64,000 nt of DNA from Alphaproteobacteria bacterium (GTDB lineage: Bacteria; Pseudomonadota; Alphaproteobacteria; UBA8366). Positions 41,933 through 50,880 of this stretch are shown in pieces. The stretch is taken from contig JANQKC010000011.1 in the NCBI GenBank assembly GCA_028281325.1, positions 62,001 through 126,000 on the forward strand. Reading direction: 5' to 3'. The position numbers were made by a program, and so were the translations under genes. The first letter of the stretch is position 1. Every line of letters begins with the position of its first letter. The notes under the pieces were generated by a model. The model made no database searches. It was not told the origin of the DNA and worked only from the letters and a program-made list of their open reading frames with translations.

Positions 41933-43783
41933 TCACTCCGCCGCGGCGAATTCCTCAATCGCGACCAGGAAGATACCGGCGAAATCGCGCAGCTTCGCCG
42001 CGCCGACACCGAAAACGTCGGCGAACTCGTCCTTGGTCTTCGGACGCTTGTCCGCCATGTCGACCAGCGTCCGGTCGGAGAAGATGACATAGGCCGGCAC
42101 GCCGCGTTCCTTCGCAAGATCGAGGCGCAATGCCTTCAGTTCCTGGAGGAGCTTTACACCAGCATCGTCCAAATCGTAGGCGGCTTCGGCGGCGCTGACC
42201 TTCGGCCGCTTCGCCGGCTTGTCCTTGCCGAGCTTGTCCGGCCGATAGCGGAAACCCGCATCGCCGTGCAAAAACGCCGCGGCCGCGTCGCCATAGCGCA
42301 GACCGCCATAGCCGGCGATATCGATCTCCAGTAACCCCGACGCCACCATCTGGCGGATGATGCCCTGCCACTCCCGCTGCGACCGCGCGGCCCCGACGCC
42401 GTAAGCCGGCAGCGAATCGTGCCGGAAGCTGACGATCTTCTCGTTCTTCATGCCGCGCAGCACCCCGACGATATGCGCCGCGCCGAAACGCTGCCCGGTA
42501 TCGTCCACCGCCGACAGCACGGCCCGCGCGGCGTCGGCACCGTCCAGCGTTTCGACCGGATCGCGGCAGATGTCGCAGTTGCCGCATGGGTCGATCGGGT
42601 CGCCGAAATAACGCAACAGCATCTGGCGGCGGCATTCGGGCGCCTCGCAATAGGCGATCAGCGCGTCGAGCCGCTTATGCTCGCGGCGCTTGCGCTCGTC
42701 GTCGCTCTCTTCCTGCTCGATGAAGACGCGCCGCATGCGGATATCGTCCAGGCCGTACAGCATCAACGTTTCCGCGGGCGCGCCGTCCCGCCCCGCGCGG
42801 CCGATCTCCTGGTAATAGGCCTCGGGGCTGGCGGGCAGGTCGGTGTGTAACACATAGCGGATGTCGGGCTTGTCGATCCCCATGCCGAAGGCGATGGTCG
42901 CGACGATCACCACGCCGGGCTCGGTCATGAAACGATTCTGCACCGCTTCCTTCTCGGTGCTTTCCATCCCGGCATGGAAGGCCAGCGCGGTATGGCCGGC
43001 GTCGCGCAGCATCGCGGCGACCTCTTCGGTCTTGCGGCGGGACAGGCAATAGACGATGCCGCTCGCCCCGGCGCGCGCGGCGACGAAATCGGCGACCTGG
43101 CGCTTCCAGTTGTCCTTGAGCGTAACCGCGAGCGTCAGGTTCGGCCGGTCGAAGCCCGTCACCACCGAGACGACATCGCCGCCGAACACCTTCGCCTCGA
43201 TATCCGCGCGCGTGGTAGGATCGGCGGTCGCGGTCAGCCCGATGATCGGCACCGCCGGGAACCGCTCGCGCAGACTGGCCAGCGCCTCGTATTCCGGTCG
43301 GAAGGCCGGTCCCCATTGCGAGATGCAATGCGCCTCGTCGATCGCGAACAAACGAATGTCCAACGCGCCGAGCGCGCGCAGCATGCGTTCGGTCATCAAG
43401 CGCTCGGGCGACAGATAGAGCAGGCTCACTTCGCCCCGCCGCACCGCGTGCCAGGTCTCCACATTGTCGGCGCGGCTGATGTCGGAGTTGATCGTCGCCG
43501 CCGGGATGCCGTTCAACTGCAACGCGCGGACCTGATCGCGCATCAACGCCACCAGCGGCGACACGACGATGGTCAACCCGCCGAGGACGAGCGCCGGCAA
43601 CTGGTAGCACAGCGACTTGCCCGCGCCGGTCGGCATCACCGCCAGCACGCTGCGTCCGTCGAGCACGGCGTCGATGGCCGCTGACTGTCCCGGCCGCAGA
43701 TCGGAAAAGCCGAACATCTCGTGCAGCACCGATTGAACGGCAGCATTCGGAGCGTCGGGCTGAAGGGCGGGAGATGCAGTCAT
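41933..43783 (-). CDS. recQ: ATP-dependent DNA helicase RecQ
   Basis: RecQ unwinds DNA 3' to 5' in recombination and fork repair. The 616-residue protein starts at the ATG giving MTASPALQPDAPNAAVQSVL. It has Walker A MPTGAGKSLCYQLP (K56), the DEAH motif in AIDEAHCISQWGPAFRPEYE, helicase motif VI GRAGRDGAPAE, zinc-binding Cys in CEAPECRRQMLLRYFGD with PCGNCDICRD, a winged-helix RQC part, and a C-terminal HRDC domain (RLDLAKERGVPAYVIFSD). It is complete. No Shine-Dalgarno sequence is obvious before the start. Confidence 0.95.
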   Translation of the reverse strand: MTASPALQPDAPNAAVQSVLHEMFGFSDLRPGQSAAIDAVLDGRSVLAVMPTGAGKSLCYQLPALVLGGLTIVVSPLVALMRDQVRALQLNGIPAATINSDISRADNVETWHAVRRGEVSLLYLSPERLMTERMLRALGALDIRLFAIDEAHCISQWGPAFRPEYEALASLRERFPAVPIIGLTATADPTTRADIEAKVFGGDVVSVVTGFDRPNLTLAVTLKDNWKRQVADFVAARAGASGIVYCLSRRKTEEVAAMLRDAGHTALAFHAGMESTEKEAVQNRFMTEPGVVIVATIAFGMGIDKPDIRYVLHTDLPASPEAYYQEIGRAGRDGAPAETLMLYGLDDIRMRRVFIEQEESDDERKRREHKRLDALIAYCEAPECRRQMLLRYFGDPIDPCGNCDICRDPVETLDGADAARAVLSAVDDTGQRFGAAHIVGVLRGMKNEKIVSFRHDSLPAYGVGAARSQREWQGIIRQMVASGLLEIDIAGYGGLRYGDAAAAFLHGDAGFRYRPDKLGKDKPAKRPKVSAAEAAYDLDDAGVKLLQELKALRLDLAKERGVPAYVIFSDRTLVDMADKRPKTKDEFADVFGVGAAKLRDFAGIFLVAIEEFAAAE

Positions 43784-44009
43784 GGCGTGGGGAGAGAGGA
43801 TACGTGATTCGCCCGCATCGCAACATGGAAACCGTACCGCCGAATGAATTTTCTTTCCCGACTCCCGCTCGCCATCGCGGCCATCGTGGCGCATACTATC
43901 GTCCTGCGCCGAATAACAACGCCAAAACGATGCCCGGTCGAAGGGTATCCGCGCGCCCCGCCAGTGTTTGCGATGTTCAATAGTCGCAATGCCAAGAGGA
44001 GACACCCCA

Positions 44010-45419
44010 ATGACCGAGTCCAAAGGCGAGAGCTACGATCCCAAGACCTTTCAAGGTCTGACATTCCATGACGTAACGGAGAAATTCCGCGACGGCAGCG
44101 ACACGCCGCGCGACTATCTGGAACGCTGCATCGAGACGATTGCGGCGCGCGAACCGGCGGTGAAGGCGTTCGCCGCGCTGAACGAGGACGGCGCGCGCGA
44201 GGCCGCCGACGCCAGCACGGCGCGCTGGAAGAACGGCCGCACGCTGTCCGCCATCGACGGCATGCCGGTCGCGATCAAGGATTTGCTGGAAACCAAGGAC
44301 ATGCCGACGCAGATGGGCTGCGACGCGTATGAGGGCAATTTCCCGAAGCGCGACAATGCGGCCGTGTGGGCATTGCGCCAAGCCGGCGCGGTGGTCTTCG
44401 GCAAGACGGTGACCGCCGAACTCGGCGGATCGCATCCGGGACCGACGACCAATCCCTATGACCCGGACCGCACGCCGGGCGGCTCGTCCTCCGGGTCCGG
44501 CGCGGCGGTCGCAGCCGGCATGGTGCCCACGGCCATCGGCACCCAGGTCGGCGGATCGATCATCCGACCCGCCGCCTTTTGCGGCAATGTCGCACTGAAA
44601 CCGTCGCAAGGCGCGATCAACCGCGGCGAGCGGCAGGCGACCAGCATGAGCACCCACGGCGTGCACGCCAATTCCATAGAGGACATGTGGCAGGTGGCGA
44701 TCGAGATCGCGGCCCGCGCCGGCGGCGACCGTGGCGCCATGGCCCTTGCCGGCCCGTCGACGCCGCCCCCGGCGGTGAAACCCGCGCGCCTGATCGTGTT
44801 GGAAAGCGACGGCTGGGCGGTCCTGGACGACGCCAGCAAGTCGGCCTTCGAAATCCTGATGGAGAGCGTGCAAAGCCAAGGCATCGAGCTGCTGCGTCGA
44901 CGCAACGCCGCCTCGGTCGAAGCGTTGGAGAAAGCCGTCGAAGGGGCCGGCGATATCTGCAACGGGATCACTGCTTGGGAGAACCATTGGGCGCTGCGCA
45001 ACCTGATCGACGAGAAACCCGAGGGCGTCAGCCAGCGGATCAAGAACACGGTCGCCAAGGCCGAGGCGATGACACCCGAGGATTATCAGCTTCGCCTGCT
45101 GCAGCGCGCGAAGGCACAGGCGGCGCATGCGCAGGTCGGCGGCATTGCCGACGCCGTGGTCGCGCTGGCCTGCCCGGGTCCGGCGCCGCTGTGGCCGGGC
45201 GACAAGCCGGGCGAACCGCTGGCGCCACGGCCGACCGGCGACGCGATCTACAACTATCCCAGTTCGATGCTGTTCGCGCCGGTCGTGACCGTGCCGTTGA
45301 TGAGCGTCGGCGGCCTGCCGGTCGGCCTGCAGGTCATGGGCCGGCCGGGCGAGGACGCCCGGGTGACGGCGCTCGCCCGCTGGCTGAAGGACGCAATCGC
45401 GCCGGTTTCGGTGGATTAG
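44010..45419 (+). CDS. Amidase signature family enzyme
   Basis: AGGAG before ATG 44010 gives 469 residues. The Ser-cisSer-Lys catalytic triad is visible: Lys90 in DGMPVAIKDLLE, the cis-Ser near 161 in TPGGSSSGSGAAVAAG, and Ser183 in TQVGGSIIRPAAFCG. The usual D before TGGSIR is changed to Q-V (TQVGGSI), a minor variation. Such enzymes hydrolyse amides or related bonds. It is followed after 16 bases by an alpha/beta hydrolase gene and then an isomerase-like gene, so it probably opens a three-gene catabolic operon. Confidence 0.9.
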   Translation: MTESKGESYDPKTFQGLTFHDVTEKFRDGSDTPRDYLERCIETIAAREPAVKAFAALNEDGAREAADASTARWKNGRTLSAIDGMPVAIKDLLETKDMPTQMGCDAYEGNFPKRDNAAVWALRQAGAVVFGKTVTAELGGSHPGPTTNPYDPDRTPGGSSSGSGAAVAAGMVPTAIGTQVGGSIIRPAAFCGNVALKPSQGAINRGERQATSMSTHGVHANSIEDMWQVAIEIAARAGGDRGAMALAGPSTPPPAVKPARLIVLESDGWAVLDDASKSAFEILMESVQSQGIELLRRRNAASVEALEKAVEGAGDICNGITAWENHWALRNLIDEKPEGVSQRIKNTVAKAEAMTPEDYQLRLLQRAKAQAAHAQVGGIADAVVALACPGPAPLWPGDKPGEPLAPRPTGDAIYNYPSSMLFAPVVTVPLMSVGGLPVGLQVMGRPGEDARVTALARWLKDAIAPVSVD

Positions 45420-45435
45420 GACGACCGCGCCGCCG

Positions 45436-46281
45436 ATGCCGCATCTGCAACGTCCCGGGTCGATCGCGACCGCCTATACGGTCGACGACTACACCGACCC
45501 CTGGGCCGACCGCCCCTACCTACTGCTGCAACACGGCAACGGGCGGTCGGGCGCGTTCTGGTACCGATGGATTCCGTATCTGTCGCGGTTCTATCGGGTT
45601 CTGCGGCCGGATATGCGCGGATTGGGGCAATCGACCGGCGACCTCGATCTCAACCGGGACATCACGCTCGACACCCTGGTCGGCGACCTCGTCGCGTTGC
45701 TCGACCACCTGGGCATCGAGGACGTGCACTATTGCGGCGAATCCATGGGCGGAATCCTCGGCATGGCCTTGGCCGCGCGGCACCCGGCACGCGTCCGCAC
45801 GCTGACGTTGGTCGCCACGCCGGTCTTCATCGAGGAATCGATGAAGGCGCGCTATGCGATGGGCCACGGCTCGCGCACCGACGCGATGGAGGCGATGGGC
45901 ATTCGCGACTGGGTCGCCGCCACGACACGCGGCACCCGTATCCCCGCCGACACGGAACCGGACCTGTTCGAGTGGTATGTCGACGAGTTCGCCAAGGGCG
46001 ATCCGGAGGTGCAGGTCGCCATGTCTAAGCTGGTGAATGCGGCGAACGCGTCCGATTTCCTGCCGCAGATCGAGGCGCCGGTGCTGGGTCTGTACCCGAC
46101 GTCGGGGCAGATCACCAGCGACACCCAGGAAGACCTGCTGCGCAACGGCCTGAAACGGTTCGAGATGATCCACCTGCCGACCGGTTTCCACATGGTGCAG
46201 CTGCTGCATCCGGCGACCTGCGCCCATCATGTCTTGCGCTTTTGCGCGGCGCATGACGGGATAGACACAACCGACGCATGA
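45436..46281 (+). CDS. Alpha/beta hydrolase, enol-lactonase/esterase-like
   Basis: A 281-residue alpha/beta hydrolase. The oxyanion region is LLQHGNGRSGAFWYRWIPYL, the nucleophile elbow YCGESMGGILGMALAARHP (Ser), the acid probably the Asp of VLGLYPTSGQITSDTQ, and the His in LPTGFHMVQLLHP near the end. It resembles 3-oxoadipate enol-lactonase-type hydrolases. Position between an amidase and a DsbA-like isomerase gene suggests stepwise breakdown of an amide- or lactone-containing compound. Confidence 0.88.
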   Translation: MPHLQRPGSIATAYTVDDYTDPWADRPYLLLQHGNGRSGAFWYRWIPYLSRFYRVLRPDMRGLGQSTGDLDLNRDITLDTLVGDLVALLDHLGIEDVHYCGESMGGILGMALAARHPARVRTLTLVATPVFIEESMKARYAMGHGSRTDAMEAMGIRDWVAATTRGTRIPADTEPDLFEWYVDEFAKGDPEVQVAMSKLVNAANASDFLPQIEAPVLGLYPTSGQITSDTQEDLLRNGLKRFEMIHLPTGFHMVQLLHPATCAHHVLRFCAAHDGIDTTDA

Positions 46282-46313
46282 TGCGTCCCTTCCGAAAAGC
46301 ATGAGGACCGGCG

Positions 46314-46943
46314 ATGGCCGATATCGAATATTTCTACTCTTCCCACTCCGGCTACGCCTATGTCGGCTCCGCCCGGTTCATGGAGATCGCCGCCAAATCC
46401 GGCCGGCGCATCGATCACCGGCCGATGGACCTGCGCGCGGTCGTCGCCGTGACAGGGCCCGGCCCGACGAACGGGCTGACGGAAGGACGGCGGACGTTCT
46501 TTTCCGGCCACGTGATCCGGCGCTGGGCGGAAGCGCGCGGGGCGGAAATCCTGGAACACCGGCCGACCTACCACGATCACGAGATCGCCTTGTCCAACGG
46601 CATGCTGATCGCCGGGCTGCAACAAGGCCTGAACATCGACCGGCTGGCGCACGAGATGCTGCAGGCGCATTGGCGCGACGACGCGGATCTGGACGACCGA
46701 GACAGCCTGGCCCGGATCGGCGAGACCGCCGGCGTGGACCCGGCCCCGCTGCTCGACGCCGCGATGTCGGAGGCGGTGCAGGCGATCTACCGGAAGAACA
46801 CCGAGGAGGCGATCGAACGCTCGGTCTTCGGGTCGCCCACCTATTTCGTCGACGGCGACATGTTCTATGGGCAGGACAACCTGGAACTGGTCGAACGCGC
46901 GCTGGTCAAGCCGTTCAGCCGACCATGGCCGCCCGCCGCGTAA
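46314..46943 (+). CDS. 2-hydroxychromene-2-carboxylate isomerase/DsbA-fold protein
   Basis: A 209-residue thioredoxin-fold protein of the HCCA isomerase (kappa-GST-like) family: MADIEYFYSSHSGYAYVGSARFM carries the Ser that replaces the DsbA Cys pair, RRIDHRPMDLRAV the substrate or glutathione contact, and SPTYFVDGDMFYGQDNLELVE the conserved cis-Pro segment and end. No CxxC is present, so it is not a disulfide oxidoreductase. It is 32 bases behind the alpha/beta hydrolase and closes that operon; aromatic-ring or CoA-type isomer chemistry is possible. Confidence 0.85.
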   Translation: MADIEYFYSSHSGYAYVGSARFMEIAAKSGRRIDHRPMDLRAVVAVTGPGPTNGLTEGRRTFFSGHVIRRWAEARGAEILEHRPTYHDHEIALSNGMLIAGLQQGLNIDRLAHEMLQAHWRDDADLDDRDSLARIGETAGVDPAPLLDAAMSEAVQAIYRKNTEEAIERSVFGSPTYFVDGDMFYGQDNLELVERALVKPFSRPWPPAA

Positions 46944-46949
46944 CCGCGC

Positions 46950-47828
46950 CTAACGTCCTTCGCTCATTCGGAAATGGGCCTCGAACGCGTCGATGAAGAT
47001 CGATGCCGGCCGCGGCAGGACCCGACGCGAGTCCCAGATCGCCGCAAACTTCAAACGCAGCGGACCCGTCTTGGCGTGCAACGGCGCGGTCGGTACCGCC
47101 GGGCGGACGATGCCGGAGAGGATCGCCGCGCCGATCCCGGCCCGCGCCAGCGCGACGAGACTGTGCGGCGCATCGCTCTCCAGGACGATGTTCGGGGTCA
47201 GGTTCTCCAACCGGCAGGCGGCATCGAAGAGGGCCCGCACCTGGAACCGGCGGTCCGGCAACAGCAACGGCGTTTCGGCCAGGTCGGCCAGCAAGACCGG
47301 AACGCCCGCAACTTGATCGGCGCGAACGACCAACAGATCGAAAAATCCCAGCGGCCGTATCCCCAAGCCCGCGTCTTGCGCGGGTTCGGAGACCAGACCC
47401 ACCTGCACGTCACCGCGTGAGACGGCATCGACGGTCTCCTGGCCGCCTGCCTGCAGAATCCGCAATTCGACGCCCGGTTCCGACGCCATGAATGCCGGCA
47501 GGAAACCGGCAAGGTTGTTCTCGATCACCTGCGAGGTCGCACCGATGGTGAGAAGCCCGACCGACCCATGCGATACCTCCTGCGCCGCATGCGCCAGCGC
47601 GTTCATCGCCTCCAACGCCGCCGCCGCGGGACCGACCAGCATCCTTCCATCGCCGGACAGGCGGATTTGCTTGCCGATCCGGTCGAACAGGGTAACGCCG
47701 AGGATTTCCTCCAACGCCGCGATCCGGCGCGATACGGTCGGCTGCGTCATATTCAGCCGCAACGCCGCGGCCGATACGCCGCCTGCATCCGCCACGGCCA
47801 GAAAACTTTCCAAGAGACGCTGATCCAT
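46950..47828 (-). CDS. LysR-type transcriptional regulator
   Basis: The ATG chosen yields MDQRLLESFLAVADAGGVSAAALRLNMTQP, the standard start, and 292 residues. The helix-turn-helix is in SAAALRLNMTQPTVSRRIAALEEILG, followed by the linker helix and effector domain. It is divergent from the MFS transporter gene at 47995 over 166 bases, the classic arrangement for a regulator of its neighbour, so the MFS-TauD-hydrolase set is its likely target. It ends seven bases from the convergent isomerase gene. Confidence 0.92.
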   Translation of the reverse strand: MDQRLLESFLAVADAGGVSAAALRLNMTQPTVSRRIAALEEILGVTLFDRIGKQIRLSGDGRMLVGPAAAALEAMNALAHAAQEVSHGSVGLLTIGATSQVIENNLAGFLPAFMASEPGVELRILQAGGQETVDAVSRGDVQVGLVSEPAQDAGLGIRPLGFFDLLVVRADQVAGVPVLLADLAETPLLLPDRRFQVRALFDAACRLENLTPNIVLESDAPHSLVALARAGIGAAILSGIVRPAVPTAPLHAKTGPLRLKFAAIWDSRRVLPRPASIFIDAFEAHFRMSEGR

Positions 47829-47841
47829 TAATACAGGATAC

Positions 47842-47856
47842 GCATCGAAATTATGC
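47842..47856. promoter_or_regulatory. Weak dyad in the LysR/MFS divergent promoter
   Basis: GCAT-N7-ATGC sits 14 bases before the LysR start, within an A/T-rich stretch between the divergent genes. LysR proteins bind dyads around T-N11-A in such places; this match is short and only suggestive. Confidence 0.25.
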
Positions 47857-47994
47857 AATCAATTCATTTTCTAAAAGAACATGGATCGACTAGATTGTCG
47901 GCGTAGACGCTATTCAACGAAACGGCCGGCTGGGAACGGCGCAGACGGTTCGGCCCTAACCTACTAAATCGCCGCGTTAATTCGGACGGGTGCC

Positions 47995-49206
47995 TTGGCG
48001 CTAGCAAAATCCATCACGATCCTTTCGGACCCGATCCGGCGTAACGTGCTGTTGCTGGCGATCTGCCAGGCGATCAGCAATTCCGGCACCTCGATGCTGG
48101 CCGCGGTCGCGGCGCTGGTCGGCTACTCGCTGGTCGACGACAAATCCTTCGCGACATTGCCCTTGGCCTTCCAATGGACCGCCACGATGGCGACGACGAT
48201 CCCCGCGGCGCAGTTGATGCGGCGGTTCGGGCGGCGCGCGGGGCTTTCGCTGGGCGCCATCATCTTCATGACCGGCGGCGCGCTGGGCTTCTGGGCGATC
48301 TGGATCGCCAACTTATACGTCTTCATCGCGGCCTCCGTCTGCATCGGCTCCGCGATGTCCTTCGTGCATTACTACCGTTTCGCAGCGGCCGACTCCGCGC
48401 CCGAAGATTTCAAAAGCAAGGCGATCTCGCTGGTCCTAGCGGGCGGCGTGGTCGCGGCGGTGATGGGCGGCGAACTCGCGAAGTCGACCGTCGATTGGTT
48501 CGACCCGCTGCTCTACGCGGGCTGCTACGCCACCATCATATTGCTCGGGCTCGCGGTGCTGGTCATCCTGCAGGGCGTCCGCATCCCGACCCTGACACCA
48601 GAACAACGGCGCAGCAGCGGCCGGCCCTTGCTGACGATCGCGCGGCAACCGGTCTTCATGGTCGCCGTGGCGGCGAGCGCGCTGAGCTATGCCGCGATGA
48701 TCATGATCATGACCGCCACGCCGTTGGCGATGCAGGCCTGCGGCTTCGAATTCCACGACACGGCGACGGTCATCCAATGGCATGTGCTGGCGATGTATCT
48801 GCCGAGTTTCTTCACCGGATCGCTGATCGCCCGGTTCGGCGTGCTGCGGATCATCGCCATCGGCGGCGTTCTGGTCAGCGCCAGTCTGGCGACCAACCTC
48901 TCGGGGATCGAGTTCCTGAACTTCTGGGGCGGCCTCGTCCTGATGGGCTTGGGCTGGAACTTCATGTTCGTCGGTGGCAGCACGCTGTTGACCGAGGCCT
49001 ATACCGTAGAGGAACGCGCCAAGGTGCAGGGCATCAACGATTTCATCGTCTTCTCGACGACCGCGGCGGCCGCGTTCGGTTCCGGCGCGCTGCAGGGCGA
49101 GTTCGGGTGGAGCGCGGTCAACGCCGGCGCTATCCCCGCCATGTGCATCGCCTTGCTCGCCGTCGCCTGGATGGCCCTGCGCCGCCGCGCGGCCCCCGCC
49201 GCATAA
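47995..49206 (+). CDS. MFS transporter
   Basis: A 403-residue major facilitator with about 12 hydrophobic segments. The TTG start, with GGACGGG just upstream, gives MALAKSITILSDPIRRNVLLLA, the normal family beginning. The loop MRRFGRRAGLSLGAIIF is the MFS A motif. It may import or export the compound that the following dioxygenase and hydrolase use, since these genes follow at 42 bases and then by overlap. Substrate is unknown. Confidence 0.85.
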   Translation: MALAKSITILSDPIRRNVLLLAICQAISNSGTSMLAAVAALVGYSLVDDKSFATLPLAFQWTATMATTIPAAQLMRRFGRRAGLSLGAIIFMTGGALGFWAIWIANLYVFIAASVCIGSAMSFVHYYRFAAADSAPEDFKSKAISLVLAGGVVAAVMGGELAKSTVDWFDPLLYAGCYATIILLGLAVLVILQGVRIPTLTPEQRRSSGRPLLTIARQPVFMVAVAASALSYAAMIMIMTATPLAMQACGFEFHDTATVIQWHVLAMYLPSFFTGSLIARFGVLRIIAIGGVLVSASLATNLSGIEFLNFWGGLVLMGLGWNFMFVGGSTLLTEAYTVEERAKVQGINDFIVFSTTAAAAFGSGALQGEFGWSAVNAGAIPAMCIALLAVAWMALRRRAAPAA

Positions 49207-49248
49207 CGCAAACGACAAAAGCAAGCAGGACAGCGTGAAGGAGGAAAC

Positions 49249-50100
49249 ATGGGATATCAATCGATCGATGTGGCCCCGCTCGCCGGTTCGATGGGCGCCG
49301 AAATCCACGGCGTGGACCTGGCGTCGGAGCTGACCAACCAGCAGTTCGACGAAATTCATCAGGCGCATCTCGACTATCTGACGATCATCTTCCGCGACCA
49401 GAAGATCACGCCGCAACAACAAGCCGATTTCGCGCGGCGGTTCGGCACACTGGAGATTTATCCCTTCATCAAGGGTATCGAGGGAACGCCCGAAGTCGTC
49501 GAACTCATCAAGACCGAGGAAGACACGGAAAACTTCGGCGGCGCATGGCATTCGGACACGACCTATCAGGAAAAACCAGTCATGGGATCCATGCTGTACG
49601 CCCTGGAGGTGCCGGATGCCGGCGGCGACACACTGTACGCAAATATGTACCTAGCGTACGAGTCATTGTCCGACGGCATGAAGGACATGCTCGACGGGCT
49701 CAAGGCGCATAACAATTCCGCGCAGCTTTATCGCGGCGGGCGGGCGAAGAAGATGAAGAACTTGGCCGGCATGAAGGATCAATACAATGCCGAGTCGGAG
49801 GTCTTGGAGTCTCTGCACCCGGTCGTGCGTACGCATCCGGAGACCGGGCGCAAGGCGCTGTACGTCAACCGATCTCATACGGAGCGGTTCGAGAATATGA
49901 CGGTGGAGGAAAGCGCCCCGCTGCTGCAGTATCTCTGCGATCACGCGATACGGCCGGAATTCACCTGCCGGGTCAAATGGGAGCCGGGCACGCTGGCCTT
50001 CTGGGACAACCGCTGCACCCAGCATTTCGCGGTCAACGACTATCCCGGCAAGCGCCGCCGCATGCACCGGGTCATCATCGAGGGCGACATTCCGGTTTGA
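49249..50100 (+). CDS. TauD/TfdA family dioxygenase
   Basis: AAGGAGGAAAC before the ATG is a strong ribosome site. The 283-residue Fe(II)/2-oxoglutarate enzyme has the facial triad in GGAWHSDTTYQEKP (His, Asp) and WDNRCTQHFAVND (His), with the 2-oxoglutarate Arg near RRRMHRVIIEGD. YRGGRAKKMKNLAGMKDQYNAESEV is an insertion typical of one subfamily with aryloxy-type substrates. Its partner hydrolase overlaps its stop codon, suggesting that hydroxylation is followed by ester or hemiacetal cleavage. Confidence 0.92.
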   Translation: MGYQSIDVAPLAGSMGAEIHGVDLASELTNQQFDEIHQAHLDYLTIIFRDQKITPQQQADFARRFGTLEIYPFIKGIEGTPEVVELIKTEEDTENFGGAWHSDTTYQEKPVMGSMLYALEVPDAGGDTLYANMYLAYESLSDGMKDMLDGLKAHNNSAQLYRGGRAKKMKNLAGMKDQYNAESEVLESLHPVVRTHPETGRKALYVNRSHTERFENMTVEESAPLLQYLCDHAIRPEFTCRVKWEPGTLAFWDNRCTQHFAVNDYPGKRRRMHRVIIEGDIPV

Positions 50101-50870
50101 CCGGCGAAACCGCCACGAACTACCGGATCGACGGGGACGGACCGCCGGTTACGCTGATCCACGGCGTCGGGTCCTATCTCGAAAGCTGGGACGGCGCGAT
50201 CGCGGCGCTCGGCGGCGGTTACCGGTTCCTGCGCTACGACCTGCGCGGCCACGGCAATTCGCCGAAACTACCGGGTCCTTATCGTCTCGACGATTTCGTC
50301 GAGGATCTTCGCGACCTGCTCGACGGCCAAGGCATCGACCGGACCCATTTGGCCGGATTCTCGCTCGGCGGCCTGATCGCGCAGGCCTTCGCGCTGGCGC
50401 ATCCCGACCGCCTGCACTCGCTGACGTTGATCAGCACCGTCGCCGGGCGCACCGACGCCGAAAGAGACGCCGTGCGGCGGCGGGCGGCAACGCTCGCGGA
50501 GAAAGGGGCCGGCGCGCATCTGACCGAGGCGGTCGACCGCTGGTTCACCGCGGAGTTCATCGCCGCCCGGCCCGACGTGTTGGAGGAACGCCGGCGGCGC
50601 AGCCTGAACAACGACCCGGACTGCTATGCCGCCGCCTATCGCGTGCTGGCGGACCATGACCTCGCCGACCGGCTGCCGGAAATCACCACGCCGACCCTGG
50701 CGATGACCGGCGAGAACGACGTCGGTTCGACGCCGCGCATGGCCGAACTCATCGCCGACCGCGTGCCGGACAGCCGGCTGCATATCTTCCCGCATCTGAA
50801 ACACTCGGTACTGCTGGAAGCGCCGGACCAGGTGGCGGCGCAGATGAAACCGTTCCTGGAAACCGCCTGA
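50097..50870 (+). CDS. Alpha/beta hydrolase, translationally coupled to TauD gene
   Basis: The only good start is TTG 50097, which overlaps the preceding TGA as TTGA and gives 257 residues beginning MTGETATNYRID. The oxyanion segment is VTLIHGVGSYLESWDGAIAAL, the nucleophile elbow AGFSLGGLIAQAFALAHP, the acid TGENDVGSTPRM and the catalytic His in FPHLKHSVLLEAP. It resembles 3-oxoadipate enol-lactonase-like hydrolases. Overlap with the dioxygenase gene indicates coordinated production. Confidence 0.87.
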   Translation: MTGETATNYRIDGDGPPVTLIHGVGSYLESWDGAIAALGGGYRFLRYDLRGHGNSPKLPGPYRLDDFVEDLRDLLDGQGIDRTHLAGFSLGGLIAQAFALAHPDRLHSLTLISTVAGRTDAERDAVRRRAATLAEKGAGAHLTEAVDRWFTAEFIAARPDVLEERRRRSLNNDPDCYAAAYRVLADHDLADRLPEITTPTLAMTGENDVGSTPRMAELIADRVPDSRLHIFPHLKHSVLLEAPDQVAAQMKPFLETA

Positions 50871-50880
50871 CTACACTTGA

